Shown here in pieces: positions 8,362 to 16,474 of a stretch of DNA of 64,000 nt. Position numbers and translations under genes: made by a program. Below the pieces are notes generated by a model. That model saw only the letters and a program-made list of their open reading frames with translations, searched no databases and was not told where the DNA came from. The DNA comes from Catellatospora sp. IY07-71 (GTDB lineage: Bacteria > Actinomycetota > Actinomycetes > Mycobacteriales > Micromonosporaceae): the NCBI RefSeq assembly GCF_018326265.1, contig NZ_AP023360.1:2099501-2163500 (forward strand), written 5' to 3'. Numbering within the stretch: position 1 is the stretch's first letter; every line of letters starts with the position of its first letter.

Positions 8362-9132
8362 ATGAAACTCCGCGACCTCGTCTACTCCGTGTACGAACGC
8401 CGCCTGAAGGCGTTGCTGGCCGATCAGCCGCGGCCACGTCATGTCGGCGTGGTCACCGACGGCAACCGGCGCTGGGCCCGCGAGATGGGCTACGTCGACC
8501 CCAACGACGGCCACCGGGTGGGCGCGGCGCGCATCAAGGAGCTGCTCAGCTGGTGCGACGAGGCGGGCATCGAGCACGTCACGCTCTACCTGCTGGCCAC
8601 CGACAACCTGCGCCGCCCGGCCGTGGAGCTGGATCCGCTGGTGCAGATCATCGTGGACCTGGCCACCGAGCTGGCCGAGGACGGCAACCCCTGGCAGTTG
8701 CGCATGGTCGGCGCGCTGGACCTGCTGCCCGCCGAGCCGGCGGCGGCGCTGAAGGCCGCGCAGGAGCGCACGGCCGGCCGCCACGGCGGCGCGAACGTCA
8801 ACTTCGCGGTCGGCTACACCGGCCGCCGGGAGATCGCCGACGCGGTCCGCTCGCTGCTGCAGGAGCACGTCAAGGCGGGCTCGACGCTGGAGGAGGTGGC
8901 CGAGCGGCTCGACGTCGAGCACATCGCCGAGCACCTCTACACGCGCGGCCAGCCCGACCCGGATCTGATCATCCGGACCAGCGGCGAGCAGCGGCTGTCC
9001 GGCTTCCTGCTGTGGCAGTCGGCCCACTCGGAGTTCTACTTCTGCGAGCTGAACTGGCCGGACTTCCGGCACGTGGACTTCCTGCGTGCGCTGCGGGCGT
9101 ACGCGGGACGCCAGCGCCGGTTCGGTGCCTGA
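8362..9132 (+). CDS. Short-chain cis-prenyltransferase (isoprenyl transferase)
   Basis: A 256-residue cis-prenyltransferase of the UppS fold. It shows the diphosphate-binding VVTDGNRRWAREMGY segment, the LYLLATDNLRRP region and the RTSGEQRLSGFLLWQSAHSE motif. It strongly resembles, from memory, M. tuberculosis Rv1086, which makes omega,E,Z-farnesyl diphosphate from geranyl diphosphate and IPP to feed decaprenyl phosphate synthesis for the wall. Note D-GNRRW rather than the D-GNGRW of classical UppS, as in Rv1086. It acts at the cytoplasmic face of the membrane. It follows the Rrf2 gene and precedes wall-associated secreted proteins. Confidence 0.9.
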   Translation: MKLRDLVYSVYERRLKALLADQPRPRHVGVVTDGNRRWAREMGYVDPNDGHRVGAARIKELLSWCDEAGIEHVTLYLLATDNLRRPAVELDPLVQIIVDLATELAEDGNPWQLRMVGALDLLPAEPAAALKAAQERTAGRHGGANVNFAVGYTGRREIADAVRSLLQEHVKAGSTLEEVAERLDVEHIAEHLYTRGQPDPDLIIRTSGEQRLSGFLLWQSAHSEFYFCELNWPDFRHVDFLRALRAYAGRQRRFGA

Positions 9133-9257
9133 CCCGTCGATCGCCGACGTCCGATTTTCCCGCCTTCTGACCTGCGCTCACGTTGGGATGGTGACCTGTT
9201 TCACGATCCGCGTGGTGGAGTTGGCACCGCGCCGGAATAAACGGCAGGGTCCCTGAC

Positions 9258-9284
9258 CAGCACCTTTGCTCCCCCAAGGTGCTG
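9258..9284 (+). promoter_or_regulatory. Hairpin in the leader of the SLT-like gene
   Basis: A 9-bp perfect stem (CAGCACCTT with AAGGTGCTG) around a C-rich 9-nt loop, about 25 bp before the GTG at 9310. It could be a leader hairpin or a terminator for the prenyltransferase transcript. No known riboswitch consensus, including c-di-AMP, was recognised. Confidence 0.4.
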
Positions 9285-9309
9285 CACCCCCCAACGAAGG
9301 GACCGACTC

Positions 9310-9969
9310 GTGTCGACACCCCGTCATGCCCTGCCGCGCCGCCGTCACCCGCTGGCGCGCCTGCTGGCCGTCCACTCCCGAAAGATCGCCTTGGGCGTGC
9401 TGTGCGCCGGTGTGCTCGGCGCCGCGGCGTACGCCGTCGCGGACACCGGGCCGCAGACACCCGCCACCGACCTGGCCGCCCGCGAGGCCGCCGCGGCCGC
9501 CGCCAACCGCGCCTACGACCGCGCCACGCCCTCGCCGAGTGTCAGCGCGTCGCCGACGGCCGGTCCGAGCCCGAGCGCCACGGCCGCCCGCCGCGCCGAG
9601 AAGGCGACGCCCTCGGCGAAGCCGACCGTGACGCGTACGACCGCCACGCCGACCTCGTGCAAGAGCTACTCGGGCAACCAGCTGGTCGCGTGCAGGCTGC
9701 TGCCGAGCTTCGGGTTCGCGTACAGCCAGATGAGCCCGCTGGTGAAGCTGTGGGACCACGAGAGCGGCTGGAACCACAGGGCCGAGAACTCCGGCTCCGG
9801 CGCGTACGGCATCCCGCAGGCGCTGCCCGGCGACAAGATGGCGAAGTTCGGCGACGACTGGCGGACCAATCCGGCCACTCAGATCAAGTGGGGCCTGGAC
9901 TACATCAAGAACCGCTACGACACCCCCGCCGGAGCCTGGAATCACTTCCAGGACAACAACTGGTACTGA
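9310..9969 (+). CDS. Secreted SLT-like/aggregation-promoting-factor domain protein
   Basis: A 219-residue protein with an N-terminal signal/anchor (about 25-45, KIALGVLCAGVLGAAAYAVA), then an Ala/Ser/Pro/Thr linker (50-115) and a C-terminal lysozyme-like domain (116-219). The domain carries LWDHESGWNHRAEN, with the likely catalytic Glu, and GAYGIPQALPGDKM. This family is usually annotated as transglycosylase SLT or aggregation-promoting factor C-terminal-like and is expected to act on peptidoglycan outside the membrane. The GTG has GAAGGGA 7 bp upstream. A paralogue of identical length, 219 residues, lies at 11687 on the other side of phoH. Confidence 0.8.
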   Translation: MSTPRHALPRRRHPLARLLAVHSRKIALGVLCAGVLGAAAYAVADTGPQTPATDLAAREAAAAAANRAYDRATPSPSVSASPTAGPSPSATAARRAEKATPSAKPTVTRTTATPTSCKSYSGNQLVACRLLPSFGFAYSQMSPLVKLWDHESGWNHRAENSGSGAYGIPQALPGDKMAKFGDDWRTNPATQIKWGLDYIKNRYDTPAGAWNHFQDNNWY

Positions 9970-9992
9970 TCTCATCTACGCACGGTGAGCAG

Positions 9993-10035
9993 CACCCACT
10001 CGGATGACCACGCTCGGGCATCATCCGAGTGGGTG
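9993..10035 (+). terminator. Strong hairpin after the SLT-like gene
   Basis: A perfect 15-bp stem (CACCCACTCGGATGA and its complement) with a 13-nt loop, 24 bp after the stop codon. There is no T tract, as is usual for high-GC actinobacterial terminators. Confidence 0.65.
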
Positions 10036-10112
10036 ATGGCCGTATCGGCGGATCGTCTGGCACATGCTAAAGACATGCTGGCCAAACGGGTTTTCTGCGG
10101 TTAGCGTGAGTC

Positions 10113-11405
10113 ATGGTCGATGTCCCGATACGAACGTACGTACTCGACACCTCCGTGCTGCTGGCCGATCCTGCTGCGATCCGCCGGTTCTCCGAGCACA
10201 ACGTCGTGCTGCCGCTCGTGGTCATCTCCGAGCTGGAGGGCAAGCGGCATCACCCGGAACTCGGCTGGTTCGCCAGGCAGTCCCTGCGGCTGCTCGACGA
10301 CCTGCGGGTACGGCACGGGAGGCTGGACGTACCACTGCCGGTGAACGACTCCGGCGGAACGCTGCGGGTGGAGCTGAACCACACCGATCCGCAGCTGCTG
10401 CCCAGCGGTTTCCGCAACGACACCAACGACGCGCGGATCCTGTCCGTGGCGCTGGGTCTGGCGGCCGACGGTCAGCTGGTGACCCTGGTCAGCAAGGACA
10501 TGCCGCTGCGGGTGAAGGCCGCCGCGGTGGGTCTGGCCGCCGACGAGTACCGCCATGACCAGGCGGTGGACCCGACGTGGTCCGGCCTGGCCGAGGTGGA
10601 CCTGCCGGACGCCGACATGGCCGCGCTCTACGCCGGCGAGGGCATCGACCTGGACGAGGCGGCCGGGCTGCCCGTCCACACCGGACTCATCCTGCACGCG
10701 GGCCGCGGCTCGGCGCTGGGGCGGGTGCACACCGACAAGACGGTGAAGCTGGTCCGCGGCGACCGGGAGGCGTTCGGCCTGCGCGGGCGCTCGGCGGAGC
10801 AGCGCATCGCGCTGGACCTGCTGCTGGACGACAGCATCGGCATCGTCTCGCTGGGCGGCCGGGCCGGCACCGGCAAGTCGGCGCTGGCCCTGTGCGCGGG
10901 CCTGGAGCAGGTGATGGAGCGCGGCAGGCACAAGAAGGTCATCGTGTTCCGCCCGCTCTACGCCGTCGGCGGCCAGGAGCTGGGCTACCTGCCCGGCAGC
11001 GAGGCGGAGAAGATGTCGCCCTGGGCGCAGGCGGTGTTCGACACGCTCGGCGCCCTGGTGCACGACAACGTACGCGACGAGGTGCTGCACCGCGGCATGC
11101 TCGAGGTGCTGCCGCTGACCCACATCCGCGGCCGCAGCCTGCACGACGCGTTCGTGATCGTGGACGAGGCGCAGTCGCTGGAACGTGGCGTGCTGCTGAC
11201 CGTGCTGTCGCGGATCGGCGCCGGGTCGCGGGTGGTGCTCACCCACGACGTGGCGCAGCGGGACAACCTGCGGGTGGGCAAGCACGACGGCATCACCGCG
11301 GTCATCGAGACGCTGAAGGGGCATCCGCTCTTCGCGCACGTGACCCTCACCCGTTCCGAGCGTTCCGCCATCGCCGAAGTGGTTACCGACCTCCTGGAGG
11401 AGTGA
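10113..11405 (+). CDS. PIN domain-PhoH ATPase (PhoH2 type)
   Basis: A 430-residue protein. Residues 5-130 form a PIN-like RNase domain ([13 protein letters not shown] with acidic metal ligands, later [11 protein letters not shown]). Residues 225-430 form a PhoH ATPase domain with Walker [14 protein letters not shown] (near 247) and the DEAQ box [13 protein letters not shown]. PhoH2 proteins have sequence-linked RNA unwinding and cleavage activity in mycobacteria (known for the family). The position matches Rv1095 in M. tuberculosis. The ATG is the first in frame; its leader is short. It lies between two paralogous secreted SLT-like proteins. Full length, with all motifs intact. Confidence 0.92.
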   Translation: MVDVPIRTYVLDTSVLLADPAAIRRFSEHNVVLPLVVISELEGKRHHPELGWFARQSLRLLDDLRVRHGRLDVPLPVNDSGGTLRVELNHTDPQLLPSGFRNDTNDARILSVALGLAADGQLVTLVSKDMPLRVKAAAVGLAADEYRHDQAVDPTWSGLAEVDLPDADMAALYAGEGIDLDEAAGLPVHTGLILHAGRGSALGRVHTDKTVKLVRGDREAFGLRGRSAEQRIALDLLLDDSIGIVSLGGRAGTGKSALALCAGLEQVMERGRHKKVIVFRPLYAVGGQELGYLPGSEAEKMSPWAQAVFDTLGALVHDNVRDEVLHRGMLEVLPLTHIRGRSLHDAFVIVDEAQSLERGVLLTVLSRIGAGSRVVLTHDVAQRDNLRVGKHDGITAVIETLKGHPLFAHVTLTRSERSAIAEVVTDLLEE

Positions 11406-11409
11406 TTAG

Positions 11410-11428
11410 ACCCGATTAGCGGGTTTTT
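11410..11428 (+). terminator. Short terminator after phoH
   Basis: A 5-bp stem (ACCCG and CGGGT) with a 5-nt loop followed by four T, starting 5 bp after the stop codon. The stem is short, so confidence is modest. The remainder of 11429-11686 is a GC-rich leader in which no gene or known riboswitch was recognised. Confidence 0.45.
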
Positions 11429-11686
11429 GCGGTGTGATCGGGGCCACAGTCGCCCGTCCGGACGACGACAAGCCCCGGTCCACTGCGTAAAGGTGGGATC
11501 GAGCGCTCCGCGCCGCGGCTTCCTGGACGGGACCGCTGCGGCGCCCGGCACGAGCGCTCCCGGACCGTCCACCCCCGACCCCCGGGCGGGCGAACGGAGC
11601 AGGACCCGTAGGTGCGCAGCCCCTGGTGGCGCGCCCGAGGACCGCGGGTGCTCCGGCCGGAACCCCCACCGCCGAGAGGATCCCCC

Positions 11687-12346
11687 GTGTCCCGGCAACG
11701 CCGCGCGCACCGTCGCGCCCGCCCCGCGACCACGCGCTACGCCATCCGCGCCGTCGCCGTCCTGACCCTGGTCGGCGGGGTGGCCGGCGCGTTCCGCCTG
11801 GACGACGGCGCGCGGTGGCAGCAGGACAGCATCGCCGCCGGGCACCAGGCCCAGATCGTCGCCCACGCCGAGTCGGCCGCGCTCACCCTGCAGCAGCAGG
11901 AGCTGCTCAAGGAGGCGCAGGACCGGGCCGCGATCGAGGCCAAGGCCGCCGCCGCCCGCGCCGCCGCGGTGGACCGCGAGGCCAGCCGCCGCGGCGCCAA
12001 CCGCACCGTCAACTTCGGGCCGATCCCCAAGAGCTGCAGCGAGTTCAGCGGCAACCGGGCCATCGGGTGCGCGCTGGTGCTGGAGGCCGGCATGGATCTC
12101 ACCCAGATGGCCTGCCTGAACAAGCTGTGGACCCGCGAGTCCGGGTGGAACCACAAGGCCGAGAACAAGAGCTCCGGCGCGTACGGCATCCCGCAGGCGC
12201 TGCCCGGCGACAAGATGGCGAGCATCGCCGACGACTGGCGCACCAACCCGGTCACCCAGATCAAGTGGGGGCTGGGCTACATCAAGAACCGCCACAAGAC
12301 CCCGTGCGGCGCGTGGGCGCACTCCGAGGAGAAGGGCTGGTACTGA
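11687..12346 (+). CDS. Secreted SLT-like/aggregation-promoting-factor domain protein, second copy
   Basis: A 219-residue paralogue of the protein at 9310. It has a basic N-terminus and membrane anchor/signal (about 18-38), an Ala/Gln/Glu-rich probably helical linker (50-105), and a C-terminal lysozyme-like domain with LWTRESGWNHKAEN and GAYGIPQALPGDKM. The linker here is coiled-coil-like, whereas the first copy has a Pro/Ser/Thr linker. The catalytic domains are highly alike, including an almost shared ending (GWY versus NWY). The GTG at 11687 was chosen because GAGAGGA lies 6 bp upstream; a longer frame from 11612 has no signal-like start. Probably acts on peptidoglycan. Confidence 0.8.
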   Translation: MSRQRRAHRRARPATTRYAIRAVAVLTLVGGVAGAFRLDDGARWQQDSIAAGHQAQIVAHAESAALTLQQQELLKEAQDRAAIEAKAAAARAAAVDREASRRGANRTVNFGPIPKSCSEFSGNRAIGCALVLEAGMDLTQMACLNKLWTRESGWNHKAENKSSGAYGIPQALPGDKMASIADDWRTNPVTQIKWGLGYIKNRHKTPCGAWAHSEEKGWY

Positions 12347-12352
12347 CGCCGG

Positions 12353-12979
12353 TCAGGGTGCCGTGGTGGCGCTGGTGTGCTCCTGCGCGAGCCGCCGCAG
12401 CGCGGTGAGCATCGCCTCGCCGAGCACGGTGCCGGTCACCACGCCCTCCACCATCGCGGCCCGGTCGCCCCGGGCCAGCACCAGGCCGACCTCCTGCCGG
12501 GCGAGCCGCTCGGTCGCCTCGGCGTACCCGTCGAGCATCGTCAGCATGTCCTCCTGACCCAGCTCGCGCAGCGCGGCGATGGCGTCGGCGAGCTGGTCGA
12601 GCGCGTGCGCCCGCTCGTGCACCCGCCAGCCGCGCGCGGCCACCACCCGGGCGGCCTCGGCGCGCGCCGCCAGCCAGCCCGCGGTGCTCCGGTCCGCGCG
12701 GGACACCCCCGCGATCGCCTCGTGCGCGGTCCCCAGCAGGTGGTGTCCGGGCACCACGGCGTCGTCGACCGCGCCGAGCACCTGCCGTACGCCGGCCACG
12801 CTGAGGCCGCCGACGTCGATCAGCGCCCGGATCAGGCGCAGCCGCCGCAGGTGTGCCTCGTCATAGTCGGCCTGGTTGCGGCCCAGCGGGCGGCCCGCCG
12901 GGAGCAGGCCCTCACGCAGGTAGTACTTGACCGTGGGCAGCGGCACGCCGCTCGCCCGGCTCAGCTCTGAAATCTTCAT
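12353..12979 (-). CDS. MerR family transcriptional regulator
   Basis: A 208-residue regulator with an N-terminal MerR winged HTH (MKISELSRASGVPLPTVKYY, LREGLLPAGRPLGRN) and a long helical C-terminal region (90-208). There is no Cys cluster typical of metal-sensing MerR proteins. The ATG at 12979 starts exactly at the conserved MKISEL. It is divergent from a DUF4188 gene, with a 10-bp inverted repeat in between that is the likely operator for both. A much longer minus-strand frame covering 12980-15994 is a coding shadow. Confidence 0.88.
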   Translation of the reverse strand: MKISELSRASGVPLPTVKYYLREGLLPAGRPLGRNQADYDEAHLRRLRLIRALIDVGGLSVAGVRQVLGAVDDAVVPGHHLLGTAHEAIAGVSRADRSTAGWLAARAEAARVVAARGWRVHERAHALDQLADAIAALRELGQEDMLTMLDGYAEATERLARQEVGLVLARGDRAAMVEGVVTGTVLGEAMLTALRRLAQEHTSATTAP

Positions 12980-12984
12980 CGCCG

Positions 12985-13027
12985 TTGACGATACCCACTG
13001 GATAGTGGATAGTGATGCTATCCAGTG
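12985..13027. promoter_or_regulatory. Divergent promoter/operator for MerR and DUF4188 genes
   Basis: The arms CACTGGATAG (12996-13005) and CTATCCAGTG (13018-13027) form a perfect inverted repeat with 12-bp spacing; an extra GGATAGT direct copy lies in the spacer. TTGACG at 12985 is a plausible -35 box for the rightward gene. This layout fits MerR-type DNA distortion at a long spacer. Confidence 0.55.
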
Positions 13028-13045
13028 AAGGACGAGGGGGAAGTC

Positions 13046-13528
13046 GTGGCAACCGTGATCCCGGGCCGCATGTCGGCGCACATCGAGGGCGATTTCGTGG
13101 TCTTCCTGATCGGCATGCGCTTCAACAAGCCGTGGAAGATCCACAAGTGGTGGGGCGCGTTCACCGCCATGCCGCGCATGCTGAAGGTCCTGTTCCAGCG
13201 TCCGGAGCTGGGCCTGCTCGCCGCGCAGTACGCGATCACGGCGAGCGGCCCGGTCACCATCCAGTACTGGCGCAGCGTCGAGCAGCTGGAGGCGTTCGCG
13301 AAGGACGCGTCGCTGCCACACCACCCGGCGTGGCGCGCGTTCAACAAGCTCGTCGGCGGCAACGGCGACGTCGGCATCTGGCACGAGACCTACCTGGTCA
13401 GTGCGGGCCGTTACGAGACCCTCTACGGCAACATGCCGCGCTTCGGCCTGGCCCAGGCCGGTGAGCACGTGCCGGTGGCCCGCAAGGGCGAGAGCGCGGC
13501 AGCCCGGCGAGGAGCTTCCAGAAGTTAA
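13046..13528 (+). CDS. DUF4188 domain-containing protein
   Basis: A 160-residue protein matching DUF4188. Segments DFVVFLIGMRFNKPWKIHKWW, QYWRSVEQLEAFAKD and GIWHETYLVSAG suggest a ferredoxin-like (antibiotic monooxygenase-type) fold; the biochemical role is unknown. The GTG at 13046 is preferred because GAGGGGGAAG lies just upstream. The alternative GTG at 13025 sits inside the operator arm. It is divergently paired with a MerR regulator, which probably controls it. No membrane segment is evident. Confidence 0.82.
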   Translation: MATVIPGRMSAHIEGDFVVFLIGMRFNKPWKIHKWWGAFTAMPRMLKVLFQRPELGLLAAQYAITASGPVTIQYWRSVEQLEAFAKDASLPHHPAWRAFNKLVGGNGDVGIWHETYLVSAGRYETLYGNMPRFGLAQAGEHVPVARKGESAAARRGASRS

Positions 13529-13585
13529 CGGACAAACCACCCAGAACGGATAGTATCGGCAGCACCGGTCGACGGGGAGGGTGCT

Positions 13586-14380
13586 GTGCGGGCGATCATG
13601 CTGGTCCTGGGTGCGGCGGTGGCGGCACTGTCCGCGGTGTCGCCTGCCGCGGCCGTCGAGCCGGAGCCCCCGCGGGCCGAGGTCGTCGGCGGGGTGCGCG
13701 CCGCCGCCGGGGAGTTTCCCTGGCTGGTGCGCCTGGACAACGGCTGCGCGGGCACCCTGATCCGGCCGCAGTACGTCCTCACCGCCGCGCACTGCGTCGG
13801 CCGCAGTGGGGCGACCTCGTCCATCACGGTCACCGCCGGCTCGGCGGACCTCGGCTCGGACCGCACCTACGAGGTGCGCAGCAGCCGGGTGTGGCGGGCG
13901 CGCGGCTTCTCCGACGTGACCTCGGGCGACGACTGGGCCGTGATCGGGCTGTCCCGGGCGCTGGACCTGCCCACGGTCGCGCTGCCCGCGAACGGTGCGC
14001 TGGACGGCGGCACGCTGACCGCGGTCGGCTGGGGCGCCACCCGCGAGGGTTCCCGGGCGCAGCAGCGCCACCTGCGCAAGGTGCAGGTCCCGTTCGTCGG
14101 CGACGGCACCTGCGGGCAGATCTACCGCTCGCGCGGTTACGGCTTCACCGACGCCGACATGATCTGCGCGGGCGACCTGCGGCGCGGCGGCAGGGACAGC
14201 TGCCAGGGCGACTCGGGCGGGCCGCTGCTGCGCCGCGACGGCGGGCGCTGGGTGCAGGTCGGCATCGTGAGCTGGGGGGTCGGCTGCGGCCGCGCGGCGT
14301 ATCCGGGCGTCTACACGCAGGTGTCGCACTTCGTTCCCGATATTCGCGCGGCCATTGAGGAGACCGGCCCTCGCGGCTAG
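13586..14380 (+). CDS. Secreted trypsin-like serine protease (S1)
   Basis: A 264-residue preproprotein with a signal peptide (1-23, cut after AAA), a short propeptide and mature start VVGGVRAAAGEFPW. The catalytic triad is visible: His69 (LTAAHC), Asp116 (GDDWAVI) and Ser210 (CQGDSGGP). Asp204, six residues before the Ser, marks trypsin-like specificity for Arg/Lys. Six Cys suit three disulfides, as in Streptomyces trypsin. The GTG start has a GGGAGG ribosome site. The next gene (reductase) starts 9 bp after the stop but has its own promoter inside this gene's 3' end. Confidence 0.93.
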   Translation: MRAIMLVLGAAVAALSAVSPAAAVEPEPPRAEVVGGVRAAAGEFPWLVRLDNGCAGTLIRPQYVLTAAHCVGRSGATSSITVTAGSADLGSDRTYEVRSSRVWRARGFSDVTSGDDWAVIGLSRALDLPTVALPANGALDGGTLTAVGWGATREGSRAQQRHLRKVQVPFVGDGTCGQIYRSRGYGFTDADMICAGDLRRGGRDSCQGDSGGPLLRRDGGRWVQVGIVSWGVGCGRAAYPGVYTQVSHFVPDIRAAIEETGPRG

Positions 14381-14383
14381 GTT
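14355..14383 (+). promoter_or_regulatory. Promoter for leaderless ferredoxin reductase gene
   Basis: TTGAGG (14355-14360), a 17-bp spacer and TAGGTT (14378-14383), then 6 bp to the ATG at 14390. This is the best-formed promoter in the window. It lies mostly within the last codons of the protease gene. Confidence 0.6.
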
Positions 14384-14389
14384 CACCAC

Positions 14390-15349
14390 ATGAGCGATGT
14401 CGATGTGGCGATCATCGGAGCGGGCCCGACGGGTCTGTTCGCCGCGTACTACGCCGGGTTCCGCGGGCTGCGCACCATGGTCGTGGACGCGTTGCCCGAG
14501 GCGGGCGGTCAGGTGACCGCCATGTACCCGGAGAAGATGATCTTCGACGTGGCCGGGTTCCCGGCGATCCGCGGGCGCGAGCTGATCGCGAACCTGGTCG
14601 CTCAGGCCGGCGCCTTCAGCCCCGACTACCGGCTCGGCGTGCAGGCCGCGACGCTCGCCTACGACGACGGCAAGCCGGTGCTCGGCCTCGGCGACGGCAC
14701 CGAGGTGCGCTGCGGCGCGGTCATCATCACCGGCGGCCTGGGCTCGTTCACGCCGCGCCCGCTGCCCGCCGCGAACGGCTTCACCGGCACCGGCATCATG
14801 TTCTTCGTGCCCGACCCGACCGTGCTGGCCGGCAAGCACGTGGTCATCGTGGGCGGCGGCGACTCCGCGTTCGACTGGGCGCTGGCGCTGGCCGGGCTCG
14901 CCGCGAGCGTCACCCTGGTGCACCGGCGGGACAAGTTCCGGGCGCACGCGTCCACCGTGGCGCGGGTTCAGTCGCTGCCGGTGCGCATCGAGGTCAACAG
15001 CCAGGTCACCAAGATCCTGGGCAGCGACCGGGTCGAGTCGGTCGAGCTGAACGGCACCGAGGAGATCCCGGCCGACGTGGTGGTGGCGGCGCTCGGCTTC
15101 ACCGCCGACCTCGGCCCGCTCGCGCTGTGGGGCCTGGCCCTGGACAAGCGGCACATCACCGTCGACTCGACGATGCTCACCAACCTGCCGCGCGTCTTCG
15201 CCGCCGGCGACATCGTGGAGTACCCGGGCAAGGTCCGGCTGATCGCCACCGGCTTCGGCGAGGCCGCCACCGCCGTCAACAACGCCGCGATCGTCATCGA
15301 CCCGTCCGCCCACCTCTTCCCCGGCCACTCCTCCGAGGACGTGCCCTGA
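14390..15349 (+). CDS. Thioredoxin reductase-like ferredoxin--NADP reductase
   Basis: A 319-residue flavoprotein with an FAD-binding GAGPTGLFAAY motif (10-20), the PEKMIFDVAGFP segment, and an NADPH-binding GGGDSAFDWAL. It ends with an FAD motif around FAAGDIVEYPG and an aromatic-poor tail. The CxxC of true thioredoxin reductases is missing, which defines the YumC/FNR2-type ferredoxin-NADP+ reductases that reduce ferredoxin or flavodoxin. A monomer of this length is normal. The gene appears leaderless. A ferredoxin gene at 62952 is a possible partner. Confidence 0.88.
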   Translation: MSDVDVAIIGAGPTGLFAAYYAGFRGLRTMVVDALPEAGGQVTAMYPEKMIFDVAGFPAIRGRELIANLVAQAGAFSPDYRLGVQAATLAYDDGKPVLGLGDGTEVRCGAVIITGGLGSFTPRPLPAANGFTGTGIMFFVPDPTVLAGKHVVIVGGGDSAFDWALALAGLAASVTLVHRRDKFRAHASTVARVQSLPVRIEVNSQVTKILGSDRVESVELNGTEEIPADVVVAALGFTADLGPLALWGLALDKRHITVDSTMLTNLPRVFAAGDIVEYPGKVRLIATGFGEAATAVNNAAIVIDPSAHLFPGHSSEDVP

Positions 15350-15378
15350 TCCGGCCCCGCCCGCGGCCCCACGGCCTT

Positions 15379-15453
15379 GATCGTCCGACTTGCCTGGCAA
15401 ACGGGCGTATCTTGGGCGCGCTTTCGCCCATGTGCCAGGCAAGTTGAGCGATC
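15379..15453 (+). repeat. Palindromic repeat family B, copy 2 (75 bp)
   Basis: Starts GATCGTCCGACTTGCC and ends GGCAAGTTGAGCGATC. The outer arms pair around CTTGCCTGGCA and TGCCAGGCAAG, and an inner pair is formed by GGGCG and CGCCC. It lies between the 3' end of the reductase gene (29 bp before it) and the 3' end of the convergent kinase gene. The flanks are C-rich on the left and strongly G-rich on the right. Confidence 0.85.
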
Positions 15454-15504
15454 TTGACGCCGCGCGGGGCCGCGCCGGGCCGGGCCGCGGGCGGCGGGGT
15501 CGGG

Positions 15505-16434
15505 TCAGACGAGCTGGAAGGCGCGGAGTTCGTCGAGGGTGGGCGGGTCGGCGCCGGGGCGGGTGCAGGTGAGGGCGGCGGCGTCGCAGAGGTGGCGCAG
15601 CATCAGGCGCAGCGTCTCGGGGGCCAGCTCGCGGCTGAGCTGGTCGCGCAGGCGGCCCGCGTCGTGCAGCCAGGCCAGCAGGGCGCCCATCGCGGTGTCG
15701 CCCGCGCCGATGGTGTCGATCATCGAGATCGCCGGGGCGGCCACGTCGACCTCGGTGTCGGCGGTCATCGCGGTGGCGCCGGCGTCGCCGTGGGTCAGCA
15801 CCAGCAGGCGCGGGCCTGCCTTCAGCCAGCGGCGCGCGGTCTCCATCGGGGGCACGTGGGGGTACGCGTGCGCCAGGTCGCCCTCGCTGGCGCGTACCAG
15901 ATGGGAGAGCTCCACCAGGCGCTCCAGCCGCACCAGCGAATCGGGCCGGGCCAGCGCGACGCCGCGCACGTTGGGGTCGAAGGCGATGGTGCACCGGTCG
16001 CGGTGGCGCACCGCCCAGCGCTCCAGCGTGTCCGCGCCGGGCGGCAGGAACGCGGCCAGCGAGCCGATGTGGATGGTGCTGCCGTCCGGCAGGTCGGGCA
16101 GCTCGCGCTCGCGCCAGCCGAAGTCGGCCGCCCCGGCCAGCCAGAAGTCGTACAGCGCCTCGCCGTCCGCGCCCACGGTGGCCAGCGCCAGCGCCGACGG
16201 CTGCGCGGTGTCCACCAGGTAGCGGGTGTCCACGCCGGACGAGGTGAGCCGGTTGCGGAACGCGGTGCCGAACGAGTCACGCCCCAGCCGGGCGGCCATC
16301 GCCACCGGCGCGCCGAGCCGGGCCGCCGCGATGGCGGTGTTGGCCGGCCCGCCGCCCAGCGCGGCGCGCAGCAGACCCTCCCCGGCGGGGACGAGGTCCA
16401 CGACGTTCTCTCCGGCTACGACGATCACCCGCAT
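15505..16434 (-). CDS. PfkB family carbohydrate kinase (fructokinase-like)
   Basis: A 309-residue sugar kinase of the ribokinase/PfkB family. The N-terminal substrate-side motif is GGGPANTAIAAARLG; the C-terminal ATP/anion hole motif is DTIGAGDTAMGALL, with the catalytic Asp. It likely phosphorylates a small sugar such as fructose in the cytoplasm, but substrate cannot be told from sequence. The ATG at 16434 gives the usual MRVIVVAGENVVDLVP start. No sugar transporter or regulator is linked. It is convergent with the reductase gene and 40 bp upstream of its start is the end of a TetR gene. Confidence 0.9.
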   Translation of the reverse strand: MRVIVVAGENVVDLVPAGEGLLRAALGGGPANTAIAAARLGAPVAMAARLGRDSFGTAFRNRLTSSGVDTRYLVDTAQPSALALATVGADGEALYDFWLAGAADFGWRERELPDLPDGSTIHIGSLAAFLPPGADTLERWAVRHRDRCTIAFDPNVRGVALARPDSLVRLERLVELSHLVRASEGDLAHAYPHVPPMETARRWLKAGPRLLVLTHGDAGATAMTADTEVDVAAPAISMIDTIGAGDTAMGALLAWLHDAGRLRDQLSRELAPETLRLMLRHLCDAAALTCTRPGADPPTLDELRAFQLV

Positions 16435-16474
16435 AGTGTGGCGGGCGCGCGACGGCCGGGCAATGCGGCACCCG

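Noticed and set aside
10030-10100. A fourth complete copy of repeat family B before phoH
   Set aside because: GATCGTCTGGCACATGC and GCTGGCCAAACGGG look vaguely similar, but length and arms do not match the 75-bp element.
11406-11686. c-di-AMP (ydaO-type) riboswitch before the second SLT-like gene
   Set aside because: Such riboswitches often precede wall hydrolase genes in actinobacteria, but the expected conserved blocks were not found here or before 9310.
12980-15994. Very long minus-strand open frame (over 1000 codons) upstream of the MerR gene
   Set aside because: It is low-complexity Arg/Ala/Gly sequence antisense to clear genes (DUF4188, protease, reductase). Only the MerR part at its end is real.
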